In this document: one piece after another, positions 1-7,614 of the stretch
Numbering within the stretch: the first letter of the stretch is position 1
How the letters are laid out: the number at the start of each line of letters is the position of its first letter
Assembly: GCA_045580325.1 (NCBI GenBank)
Contig: JAZNNR010000032.1
Location: 62,001 to 126,000, forward strand
Source: SIG672 sp045580325
Lineage (GTDB): Bacteria > Bacillota > Clostridia > Oscillospirales > CAG-272
Direction: 5' to 3'
DNA: 64,000 nucleotides
Notes under the pieces: generated by a model
Told to the model about the DNA's origin: nothing
The model's database searches: none
What the model saw: only the letters and a program-made list of their open reading frames with translations
Program-made: the position numbers and the translations under genes

Positions 1-752
1 CGTCGTATTATCATCTTCTCGATAACAAGATACATTTCAACGAACATTTCTCGGATTGCCTCGGAAGAAAGTGGCTGAACCTTGAAAACGCTTCGCTAGA
101 GGAATTTGAAGTCTTTATGGAAGGCCTGGAAAGCGTGATCGCAAAGCCGATAGACGCGACCTGCGGACAGGGCGTTGTGAAGCTCCAAAAGAGCGATTTT
201 GAGTCGGTTTCGGCGATGTACGACCACATAAAAGAAACGAGAGCCTTTCTCGTTGAAGAATACGTAGTTCAGCATCCCGATATCTCAAAGCTTTATCCTC
301 TGTCGGTAAATACTCTTCGTATTGTAACCGTTACCTCGGACGACGGTACACCGCACGTGCTTTACGCCTTTATAAGAATGGGAAACGGCGGAAGAGTCGT
401 GGATAACATCAACGCGGGCGGAATGGCGGCGCCTATCGATCTCGAAACGGGTAAGATAAGCGGAGTCGCATTCGATAAGCACTATTCTTATTACGATACC
501 CACCCCTACACAGGCACGGCCATCGTCGGACATCAGATACCCTTCTGGAAGGAGTCCTGCGAGTTCGCACTTGAAGCGTGCAAGCGTATCCCTCAGCTCC
601 GTTATATCGGCTGGGACGTAGCCGTTACAGAAAACGGACCGACCTTTATTGAAGGAAATCAGCACCCCGGACACGACTTCTTGCAGATGCCTCCGCACGT
701 GCCCGATAAGATCGGAATACTTCCGAGATTCAGACAGTTTGTGAAAATATAA
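1..752 (+). CDS. Sugar-transfer-associated ATP-grasp protein, 5' truncated by window edge
   Basis: The reading frame is open from base 3, upstream of the first internal ATG at 117, so the gene begins before the window. The visible 249 residues look like the C-terminal part of the ATP-grasp family associated with sugar/polysaccharide transfer (PF14397-like): KPIDATCGQGVVKL resembles the ATP-grasp glycine-rich strand, FLVEEYVVQHP follows, and GWDVAVTENGPTFIEGNQHPG carries the acidic and Asn metal/ATP residues. Such proteins are usually found in envelope polysaccharide loci and ligate a carboxylate to an amine; the substrate here cannot be read. It is followed 27 bp later by pepF with its own ribosome binding site. 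The family call is moderately sure and the role is inference. Confidence 0.75.
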   Translation, partial: SYYHLLDNKIHFNEHFSDCLGRKWLNLENASLEEFEVFMEGLESVIAKPIDATCGQGVVKLQKSDFESVSAMYDHIKETRAFLVEEYVVQHPDISKLYPLSVNTLRIVTVTSDDGTPHVLYAFIRMGNGGRVVDNINAGGMAAPIDLETGKISGVAFDKHYSYYDTHPYTGTAIVGHQIPFWKESCEFALEACKRIPQLRYIGWDVAVTENGPTFIEGNQHPGHDFLQMPPHVPDKIGILPRFRQFVKI

Positions 753-779
753 AATATCTAAATATAAGGAGAAAACACA

Positions 780-2552
780 ATGAACAAATGGGATCTTTCC
801 TATTTCTTCGCAAATGACGAAGAATTTGAAAAAGAGCTTGAAGGCTTAAACGAATACCTTCCCAGACTTGCGTCCTACAAGGGACAGCTTTCCGACGAGG
901 CTAAGCTGAGAGAATATCTTCTTCTCTCGGACGAGCTCGAAACAAAGCTTTATAAGGTATATCAGTACGCTCATCTGAAGAGCGACCTCAACAAGAAGGA
1001 CGTTGAAAACGCTTCGAAGGTAAGTAAGGTAATGATGTTCCTTGCTCTCCTCGAGCAGAATACCTCCTTTGAATCTCCCGAGATCCTTTCTCTCGGAAAG
1101 AAGAAGGTAACAGAATTTATCGACAACAACCCCGAATTTGAGGCATACCGCTTCCTTATGGAAAAGCTTTTCAGAGGAAATAAGCACGTGCTCAAGGAAA
1201 AGGAAGAGAAGCTTCTCTCGTACTATTCTCCCGTACTGCGCGAGGGCTCGGAGCTCTATTCCAAGCTTGCAGTAGCAGACGGCAAGGTGAAGACGGTAAA
1301 GCTCTCAAACGGCGAAAAGGTAGCCGTAACACAGGGCAACTGGAGAGCGCTCATCGCAGACGTTCCCACAGCGGCAGACAGAAAGAAGGTATTTGAAGCA
1401 ATTTTCGGCGCATACGAGGAAAACAAGAATACCTACGCTGAAATATACAATCTCGTAATGAAGAGCGAAATGGCAGAGGTTCAGGCGAGAAACTACTCAT
1501 CTATTCTCGAATCTCACCTTTTCGGCAACAATATTCCCACGTCGGTATTCACAAATCTCATAAGCGTTGCAGGAAAGTACAACAAGTCGGTTAAGAAGTA
1601 CTACAAGCTCAGAAAGAAGTATCTCGGACTCAAGACACACTATTCTTACGACAGATTCCTTGAGCTTGCGCACTCTGACAAGAAGTATTCCTACGAAGAA
1701 GGAAAGGAGATCTTCTTTAAGTCTATTGAAAACACTCCCGCAGATTTTCAGGCAAAGGCGCGTGAGGTCCTCAGAGACGGATTTGTTGACGTTTACGAGC
1801 AGGACGGAAAGAGAAGCGGCGCATATTCTTCAAGCGTATCCGATTCTCACCCCTTCATTCTTCTCAACTACACAGACACTCTCGACGACGTATTTACCCT
1901 CGCACACGAGGCGGGACACTCGATGCACTCGCTCTATTCGCAGGAGGCACAGCCCGCAAAGCTTCAGCACTACACGATCTTTGTAGCTGAAATTGCGTCC
2001 ACCTTCAACGAGCATATGCTTCTCGACTACCTTATCAAGTCGGGCAATACCACAAAGAGCGAAAAGATCATGCTTCTCCAGAAGGCGATCGACGAAATTC
2101 TTTCGACCTTCTACCGTCAGACCCTCTTTGCAAATTACGAGTACAACGTAAGCAAGATGATAGAAGAAAACAAGCCTATCGACCACGAGGTTCTCTCGGG
2201 TATTATGATAGACCTTTACAAGCAGTACTACGGCATTGATATTACAAAGGAAAAGGTAAAGCAGTACGTTTGGGCATATATTCCCCATATGTTCTATACG
2301 CCCTTCTACGTATATCAGTATGCTACAAGCTTCGCGGCAAGCTTCGCGCTTTACTCTGCGGTTAAGGAAGAAAAGCCGAACGCATTTGAGAACTATATAA
2401 ATCTTCTTAAATCGGGCGGAAGCAAGTATCCTATGGAGCAGGCTCGCCTTGCAGGTATCGATTTCAATAAGAAGGAAACCTTTATGGCAGTCGTACGCAG
2501 ACTCGACGAGCTCGTTAAGATCCTCGAAGAAACCCTCGCATCTGAAGAGTAA
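780..2552 (+). CDS. pepF: Oligoendopeptidase F (M3 family zinc peptidase)
   Basis: A 590-residue cytoplasmic zinc metallopeptidase that hydrolyses short peptides. The gluzincin motif HEAGH lies near residues 376-380, followed about 24 residues later by the third ligand region FVAEIASTFNE, the pattern of M3B peptidases. The length and the C-terminal motif YQYATSFAAS are typical of PepF. The start ATG follows an AAGGAGA Shine-Dalgarno at a good distance. It may be co-transcribed with the preceding ATP-grasp gene, but there is no functional link. A bidirectional terminator at 2840-2869 closes the unit after a stretch of palindromic repeat DNA. Confidence 0.95.
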   Translation: MNKWDLSYFFANDEEFEKELEGLNEYLPRLASYKGQLSDEAKLREYLLLSDELETKLYKVYQYAHLKSDLNKKDVENASKVSKVMMFLALLEQNTSFESPEILSLGKKKVTEFIDNNPEFEAYRFLMEKLFRGNKHVLKEKEEKLLSYYSPVLREGSELYSKLAVADGKVKTVKLSNGEKVAVTQGNWRALIADVPTAADRKKVFEAIFGAYEENKNTYAEIYNLVMKSEMAEVQARNYSSILESHLFGNNIPTSVFTNLISVAGKYNKSVKKYYKLRKKYLGLKTHYSYDRFLELAHSDKKYSYEEGKEIFFKSIENTPADFQAKAREVLRDGFVDVYEQDGKRSGAYSSSVSDSHPFILLNYTDTLDDVFTLAHEAGHSMHSLYSQEAQPAKLQHYTIFVAEIASTFNEHMLLDYLIKSGNTTKSEKIMLLQKAIDEILSTFYRQTLFANYEYNVSKMIEENKPIDHEVLSGIMIDLYKQYYGIDITKEKVKQYVWAYIPHMFYTPFYVYQYATSFAASFALYSAVKEEKPNAFENYINLLKSGGSKYPMEQARLAGIDFNKKETFMAVVRRLDELVKILEETLASEE

Positions 2553-2838
2553 TTCCTCAGAAAACCTTTTTGAAAAAAGGTTTTCCGAGACCTTTCCAAA
2601 AACTTTTCTGAAAAGGAAAGAACTGACCTGTTTAAGTAAAGTTTTTGAAGATCAAAGAAACTTTTTTCAAAAAGTTTCTTTGCGGATTCTTAGGGCGGAG
2701 CCCTAAGGCGCGCACTCCTCAATGCGCGAAATCACGTTTTTTTCCAACCTCTTTTTGAAAAGAAGTGAAAAACAAATTGCGAGCAATTTGTTTCGCAAAC
2801 TCCCCCAAAAACTTTTCTGAAAAAGGAAAAATGAAAGC
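2553..2838. repeat. Composite palindromic intergenic element, copy 1
   Basis: This gene-free stretch is filled with nested A/T-rich inverted repeats of the type AACCTTTTT-GAAAA-AAGGTT and AAACTTTTT-AAAAAGTTT, a GC hairpin (AGGGCGGAGCCCT, near 2700) and the tag CTCAATGCGCGAAA. The same modules recur in the window after galE, carB, hisD, hisC, hisA and recG, and after rnpB. No open frame with a ribosome binding site is visible. It is likely a mobile or expanding REP-like intergenic family. Confidence 0.75.
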
Positions 2839-2839
2839 A

Positions 2840-2869
2840 ATAACCCCGACAGATTTCTGTCGGGGTTAT
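2840..2869. terminator. Bidirectional terminator between pepF and the TPR gene
   Basis: A perfect 14-bp stem (ATAACCCCGACAGA with its complement) and a 2-nt loop lies between convergent genes. It is followed by TGTGTTTTT on the plus strand, and on the minus strand by TTGCTTTCATTTTT. Confidence 0.9.
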
Positions 2870-2875
2870 GTGTTT

Positions 2876-3652
2876 TTAAATACCTTCAAGCATTTTCTTT
2901 GCCTGCTCGACTGTGTAAAGCTTGTTGCCGTTTTCGATGATAAAACTTAACTTTTCCTTCGCTTTTTCGATCTCTCCGAGCCCGATATAAGCCTTTGCAT
3001 ATACCATAGACGCGCAGATCTTTTCGAGCATATTTTTCTCTTTGAAGCCTTCAAGTGCTTTGAGCACAGCGCCGTAATCTTTTTTTCTTAAAGCTTCCGA
3101 AGCCTTTGCGAGAATTATCTCGCTAGACTTTAACATACCGAGCTTTTTTGCGGCATCTAAGGTCTTTTTGTGCCACGCTGATGCACTCTCGAAATCTCCA
3201 AGCTCATCACAAGTATCCGCCATGTTGTTTGAATGTATCATTTTTATATATGCTCGGTAGGGAGAAATGAACTTATATTTGTCGGCGTCAAAACTGCTTA
3301 AGATCTCAAACGCTTTCGAATACTCGCCCATATATCCGAGTGCCACCGTGTGATTAAGCAAAACGAGCTGATTTGTTATACCTCTTTTTTCGTACTCTAA
3401 CTGCTGCTCTGTTTCGCTCAAAAGAACGGTCGGGTCGCAGTTGTCATGGAGTGCCTTTGCTGCGGCTTTAAGAAGCTTGTCCGAAGCAGATTCCACGAAG
3501 CAGACCGCCAAAACGGCAAAAAACATATAAAATATAGCGTATATCCACGCATCAGCGCTTATTCTCCACAGAAAAGGGGAAATAGCGGCGCATAAAACCA
3601 GAGCGATCGCTATCATTGATATAAGCTTGTGCTTTAAAAGTAACCTGTACAT
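2876..3652 (-). CDS. Membrane-anchored tetratricopeptide-type protein, function unknown
   Basis: 258 residues. Two hydrophobic helices near the N-terminus (about residues 11-30 and 36-53) anchor the protein. The rest is alpha-helical with TPR-like periodicity: AYIKMIHSNNMADTCDELGDF, SASAWHKKTLDAAKKLG, ALRKKDYGAVLKALEGF and VYAKAYIGLGEIEKAKEKL. This predicts a cytoplasmic protein-interaction scaffold. It is a single gene with its own promoter (3715-3743) and converges on pepF. I do not recognise a named family and assign no pathway. Confidence 0.7.
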   Translation of the reverse strand: MYRLLLKHKLISMIAIALVLCAAISPFLWRISADAWIYAIFYMFFAVLAVCFVESASDKLLKAAAKALHDNCDPTVLLSETEQQLEYEKRGITNQLVLLNHTVALGYMGEYSKAFEILSSFDADKYKFISPYRAYIKMIHSNNMADTCDELGDFESASAWHKKTLDAAKKLGMLKSSEIILAKASEALRKKDYGAVLKALEGFKEKNMLEKICASMVYAKAYIGLGEIEKAKEKLSFIIENGNKLYTVEQAKKMLEGI

Positions 3653-3714
3653 TACGTTCCTCTTGATAAATCATTCGGCAGATAAAATATTTGTCGAAAA
3701 ATAAACTGCCCTTT

Positions 3715-3743
3715 ATTTTATCACAAGATAATTAAAAAATCAA
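3715..3743 (-). promoter_or_regulatory. Sigma-A type promoter of the TPR membrane protein gene
   Basis: Reading the minus strand: TTGATT, 17 bp, TAAAAT, about 60 bp upstream of the start codon at 3652. Confidence 0.6.
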
Positions 3744-3846
3744 TACCAAATTTACATTACTGATATGAATGCTCGAAGCATATCGAAAAATTATACGGTA
3801 ATTGATAAAAAAATGACAAAAATCCAAATAAATTTTTAAATCCTAC

Positions 3847-3874
3847 TTGTATTTTTTTGAAATTATGTTATAAT
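3847..3874 (+). promoter_or_regulatory. Promoter of the decarboxylase/sodium pump operon
   Basis: TTGTAT, 16 bp, TATAAT. The predicted start near 3881 leaves a leader of almost 200 nt before the first gene. Confidence 0.6.
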
Positions 3875-3879
3875 CGAAT

Positions 3880-4074
3880 TTAGAATGGGGTAGGATGGTA
3901 TTTGCGGCAGAATATGCCTTCAAAACAGATCTTGACACTCTTCTGTGCGTATGAGGAGCTTAATAAGAATAAGGTCTTTGTATGCTAAAAAGTATTTATC
4001 AGCCTCGTGCTGAAACAATAAAAAGTGAGAAAGGGTTTTGTCCACAAGGGTGGACAGCAAGGTAAGTTGGTTCT
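3880..4074 (+). other. Long 5' leader of the decarboxylase operon
   Basis: The leader holds three short hairpins: GGCA-TGCC at 3906-3918, TCAGC-GCTGA at 3999-4013, and GTCCAC-GTGGAC at 4040-4055, the last just before the weak ribosome binding site AAGGTAAG. It also holds a 24-codon open frame (3914-3988) without a convincing Shine-Dalgarno. It matches no riboswitch class I know. A regulatory role is inference from its length and structure. Confidence 0.35.
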
Positions 4075-5439
4075 ATGAGCAACACAAACAAAAGTATATC
4101 CCTGCTCTTCGACGAAGGTACGTTTGTTGAAACCGGAGCCTATATCACAGTAGGAAACGACGACTCCAAAATGTCGGGCGCTACCTGTGGCTACGGTGCT
4201 GTAAACGGAGCGCTTGTCTTTGCGTTCGCGCAGGACTTTTCTGTTGAAAAGGGTGCGCTCGGAAGAGCACAGGCTGAAAAAATTTGCGCGCTTTACGATA
4301 TGGCGCTTAAAAACGGAGCTCCCATTATCGGAGTTTTCAGCAGTGCCGGAGTAAGAGTTAAGGAAGGAAGCGCAGTTCTCGGAGCTTACGGCAAGCTTCT
4401 TGCAAAGATAAACGCGGCGTCGGGCGTTATTCCGCAGATCGCGGTAGTTGACGAGGTATGCTCGGGTCTTTCCGCGGCAGCGGCGGCTATGTTCGATCTC
4501 GTTATCGCAAACAGCGCATCGAAATTCTATATTACACCCCCGAGTGTAGCAAAGGCAAACGGAGCTTCCGAGGCGGGAAGCGCGGCTTATGCCTTTGAAA
4601 ATGGAAATATTGATATAATTTGCGAAAGCAAAGAGGAAGCTCTCGCCAAGGCACGCGACATCGTGTCCGTTCTTCCTCAGAACTCGGCGCAGGGCTATGC
4701 TTATGCAGAGGCAGATGATGACTCGGGCAGAGCAACAGCAGAGCTTGAAGGCGCAAAGGATATTCGCGAGGCAGCAGCAATTATTGCCGATAATGGCCGT
4801 TATACCGAGCTTAAGGCAGATTTTGCTCCGAACGCTCTCACCGCTATCGCATCGCTTGGACAGATCACAGTAGGTATCTGCGGTCTTGGCGGAGCACTTG
4901 GCGCGGCAGAGGCAAAGAAGATCTCCTCTTTCATTTCCTTCTGCGACAATTTCTCTATGCCCATAATTACAGTAGTTGACAGCTGCGGCGCAGATCACGA
5001 GTCGCTCGATGAAATTCTCCCCGGAGAATTTGCAAAGCTTGCTTCGGCTTATGCGGGCGCAAGCTGTCCTAAGATCACATATATTCTCGGCAAGGCTTAC
5101 GGCGCGGCATTCACGCTCGTTGGCTCGAAGTCGCTCGGCGCGGATATGGTTTACGCAGCTCCTAAATCCGAGATCAGCGTGCTTTCTCCCGAGGCTTCGG
5201 TACAGTTTATGTTCGCTGACGAGATAAAGAACGCAGACGACAGCGCGGCAAAGCGTGCAGAGCTTCTCAAACAGTGGAAGAGCGAAGAGGCCTCTCCCGA
5301 AAAGGCGGCGGCAAACGGCTCGATCGACGACGTTGTAGCTTACGCAGAAACAAGAGCGAGAATTATCTCTGCTGTTGAAATGCTTTTCGCAAAAATCTCG
5401 GGAAATCCCGCAAAGAAGCACTCAAAGCTTCCTTTCTGA
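4075..5439 (+). CDS. Biotin-dependent acyl-CoA carboxyltransferase (methylmalonyl-CoA decarboxylase alpha-like)
   Basis: 454 residues of the crotonase-like carboxyltransferase fold (PF01039). In MmdA-type enzymes this subunit moves CO2 between methylmalonyl-CoA (or a similar acyl-CoA) and carrier biotin. FDEGTFVE near the N-terminus is the usual entry motif. SSAGVRVKEG matches the GARIQEG oxyanion segment, and AYGAAFTLVGSKSLGADMVYA matches the second oxyanion region before the C-terminal substrate-binding part. An in-frame stop at 4063 fixes the start near 4075. The enzyme therefore lacks the roughly 40-residue N-terminal extension common in the family. The order CT, OadG-like, biotin carrier, OadB-like equals the mmdA-D-C-B order of Veillonella-type methylmalonyl-CoA decarboxylase. 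The exact acyl-CoA substrate is not determined. Confidence 0.88.
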   Translation: MSNTNKSISLLFDEGTFVETGAYITVGNDDSKMSGATCGYGAVNGALVFAFAQDFSVEKGALGRAQAEKICALYDMALKNGAPIIGVFSSAGVRVKEGSAVLGAYGKLLAKINAASGVIPQIAVVDEVCSGLSAAAAAMFDLVIANSASKFYITPPSVAKANGASEAGSAAYAFENGNIDIICESKEEALAKARDIVSVLPQNSAQGYAYAEADDDSGRATAELEGAKDIREAAAIIADNGRYTELKADFAPNALTAIASLGQITVGICGLGGALGAAEAKKISSFISFCDNFSMPIITVVDSCGADHESLDEILPGEFAKLASAYAGASCPKITYILGKAYGAAFTLVGSKSLGADMVYAAPKSEISVLSPEASVQFMFADEIKNADDSAAKRAELLKQWKSEEASPEKAAANGSIDDVVAYAETRARIISAVEMLFAKISGNPAKKHSKLPF

Positions 5440-5495
5440 GTTTAAAGCTCGGAAAATCAAACTAAACTAAAGATGAAAGGGGAAAATTTTACGAT

Positions 5496-5891
5496 ATGAA
5501 TATTCCCGTACTCGTAGATCTGACATCGGCAGACGTAACAAAGCCTATTGAAAATATGGCAGACCGTCTTTCAGCGGCAGGACAGACAGTCGTTCTCGGA
5601 ATGCTTGCGGTTTTTGCAGTTCTCGCTGTGCTTTGGCTCGTGCTTGCAATTATGGGCAAGTTCTTCACGACGGCTCCCAAAGCAGAGAAAAAGCAGGAGC
5701 CGGCGGCTGCTCCCGTGGTAGTACAGCCTGTGCAGACAAACGCTCCCGTGTCAAACGATGAAGAGATCGTTGCCGCTATAACCGCAGCAATCTCGCTTAT
5801 GCTTGATAAACCGCAGAGTGCTTTTCGCGTAGTGTCCTTCAGACAGACCTCGCGCGAGGCTTTCCGCAGAAACAATATTAACAGAAATTAA
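5496..5891 (+). CDS. oadG: OadG/MmdD-type small membrane subunit of sodium-pumping decarboxylase
   Basis: 131 residues with one strong transmembrane helix at about residues 27-52 (TVVLGMLAVFAVLAVLWLVLAI), a flexible Ala/Pro/Val linker, and a C-terminal amphipathic part (EEIVAAITAAISLML, FRVVSFR) seen in clostridial OadG-type subunits. In oxaloacetate and methylmalonyl-CoA decarboxylases this subunit holds the carboxyltransferase to the membrane beta subunit and assists assembly. It lies 56 bp after the CT gene with its own AAAGGGG site, and is followed by the biotin carrier gene 40 bp later. Confidence 0.88.
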   Translation: MNIPVLVDLTSADVTKPIENMADRLSAAGQTVVLGMLAVFAVLAVLWLVLAIMGKFFTTAPKAEKKQEPAAAPVVVQPVQTNAPVSNDEEIVAAITAAISLMLDKPQSAFRVVSFRQTSREAFRRNNINRN

Positions 5892-5931
5892 CCTGAGTTA
5901 AAATAATCTAAGAAAGAGAAGGATTTATATA

Positions 5932-6330
5932 ATGAGAAAATTCAGCGTTACAGTAAACGGTACAGTATATGAAGTTGAAGTAGAAGAGATCGGTGAAGGC
6001 GTATCTGCTCCCGCAGCAGCACCCGCTCCCGTAGCAGCACCCGCAGCACCCAAGGCAGCAGCTCCCGCTCCCGCAGCAGCACCCGCAGCAGCACCTAAGG
6101 CGGCAGCTCCCACGTCGGGAACACCTGTTAAGGCTCCGATGCCCGGTACTATCGTTAAGGTAAAGGTAAACGAAGGACAAGCTGTTAGCAGCGGCGACGT
6201 TGTTTGCGTTATCGAGGCTATGAAGATGGAAAGCGACATTTGCGCTCCCTGCGACGGAACGGTTGCTTCTATCGTTACCAAGAGCGGCGCATCTGTAAAT
6301 ACAGACGACCTTCTTCTCACTATTGCTTAA
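5932..6330 (+). CDS. Biotin carboxyl carrier protein of the decarboxylase
   Basis: 132 residues in three parts: a short N-terminal beta segment (MRKFSVTVNGTVYEVEVEEI), a highly repetitive Ala/Pro/Lys linker (about residues 25-66), and a biotinyl domain (67-132) with the biotinylation motif EAMKMES, Lys98 being the acceptor. The swinging arm carries carboxyl groups between the carboxyltransferase(s) and the OadB-type membrane subunit, where decarboxylation drives sodium export. The preceding AAGAGAAGG site supports the ATG. It matches MmdC/1.3S-type carriers. Confidence 0.93.
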   Translation: MRKFSVTVNGTVYEVEVEEIGEGVSAPAAAPAPVAAPAAPKAAAPAPAAAPAAAPKAAAPTSGTPVKAPMPGTIVKVKVNEGQAVSSGDVVCVIEAMKMESDICAPCDGTVASIVTKSGASVNTDDLLLTIA

Positions 6331-6372
6331 ATCAGAGCACATCCTTAAATTTAACGAAAGGACTTTGCAAAA

Positions 6373-7572
6373 ATGCTTCAAAGTATCTTAAATTTTTTGG
6401 AAACTACGGGCGTTGCACGGCTTTTTGAAACCGACGACTGGTGGAAAACGCTTGTAATGCTTGCTATTTCCTTTGTGCTCATATACTTTGCAATAGTGAA
6501 AAAATATGAGCCTCTTCTTCTGCTTCCGATAGCGATCGGAATGCTTCTTACAAACCTTCCCGGTGCAGGTCTTTTTCACCTCGAAATGTGGATAGACGAA
6601 ACCGGAACAATGACGGTTGCAGAATCTATCAAAATGGTAATAAACAAGGGCGGATTCCTTGACCTCTTATATATAGGAGTTAAGCTCGGAATTTATCCTT
6701 GTATAATCTTTATGGGCATCGGTGCTATGACAGACTTTGCACCTCTTATTTCTAACCCTAAGAGCCTTCTTATCGGCGCAGGCGCACAGCTCGGTGTATT
6801 CGTTGCCTTTTCGGGCGCACTTATTTCGGGCGTTTTCTCTCTCGCAGAAGCCGCTTCGATAGGTATCATAGGCGGCGCTGACGGTCCTACGGCAATTCTC
6901 GTAACAAAAACACTCGCCCCCTCGCTTCTTGGTGCAATAGCTATCGCGGCATACAGCTATATGGCTCTTATCCCGATGATACAGCCGATATTTATGAGAC
7001 TCCTTACCACAAAGAAGGAACGTAAGATAAGAATGTCAACGCTGCGTCAGGTATCAAAGACAGAGAAGATACTCTTCCCGATAATCGTAACAGCAGTCGT
7101 AGGACTTATCATTCCCGATGCACTTGCACTTATCGGATGTCTTATGTTCGGTAACCTTCTTAACGTTTGCGGAGTAACAGACCGTCTTTCCAAGACGGCA
7201 CAGAACGAGCTTATGAATATCGTTACGATATTCCTCGGTATCAGCGTAGGTGCTACCGCGAGTGCGGACAACTTCCTCAGACTTGAAACACTCCTTATAA
7301 TCGGTCTTGGTCTTGTAGCGTTCTCCATTTCTACCTGCGGCGGACTTATCACCGCAAAGGTAATGAACTGGATCTCGGGCGGAAAGATCAACCCCCTTAT
7401 CGGTTCTGCAGGCGTTTCGGCTGTTCCTATGGCGGCACGTGTTGCTCAGCTTGAGGGACAAAAGGAAGACCCCTCTAACTTCTTACTTATGCACGCAATG
7501 GGACCTAACGTTGCCGGAGTTATCGGCTCAGCGGTCGCAGCGGGTGTATTCCTCTCTATGTTCGTTCGATAA
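6373..7572 (+). CDS. oadB: Sodium ion-translocating decarboxylase beta subunit (OadB/MmdB/GcdB)
   Basis: 399-residue polytopic membrane protein. The hallmark sequence IGIIGGADGPTAI, which lines the sodium/carboxybiotin site of this family, is present, along with a series of about nine hydrophobic helices and the C-terminal motif HAMGPNVAGVIGSAVAAG. It decarboxylates carboxybiotin and exports sodium ions, converting decarboxylation free energy into a membrane potential. The N-terminus (LQSILNFLETTGVARLF) is the amphipathic entry typical of these subunits. It lies 43 bp after the carrier gene in a tight operon. Confidence 0.95.
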   Translation: MLQSILNFLETTGVARLFETDDWWKTLVMLAISFVLIYFAIVKKYEPLLLLPIAIGMLLTNLPGAGLFHLEMWIDETGTMTVAESIKMVINKGGFLDLLYIGVKLGIYPCIIFMGIGAMTDFAPLISNPKSLLIGAGAQLGVFVAFSGALISGVFSLAEAASIGIIGGADGPTAILVTKTLAPSLLGAIAIAAYSYMALIPMIQPIFMRLLTTKKERKIRMSTLRQVSKTEKILFPIIVTAVVGLIIPDALALIGCLMFGNLLNVCGVTDRLSKTAQNELMNIVTIFLGISVGATASADNFLRLETLLIIGLGLVAFSISTCGGLITAKVMNWISGGKINPLIGSAGVSAVPMAARVAQLEGQKEDPSNFLLMHAMGPNVAGVIGSAVAAGVFLSMFVR

Positions 7573-7614
7573 TTAGTCAGATTCGTAAATCAGAATCGGA
7601 AAGTGAGATAAAAA

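Noticed and set aside
3914..3988. 24-codon leader peptide before the decarboxylase operon
   Set aside because: No convincing Shine-Dalgarno and no run of regulatory codons; kept only as a remark on the leader.
3985..5421. A 478-codon minus-strand frame antisense to the carboxyltransferase gene (similar long antisense frames lie opposite oadA, galE and the BMP gene)
   Set aside because: These are codon-bias shadows of strongly biased genes; their translations are Cys/Arg-rich without motifs and lack ribosome binding sites.
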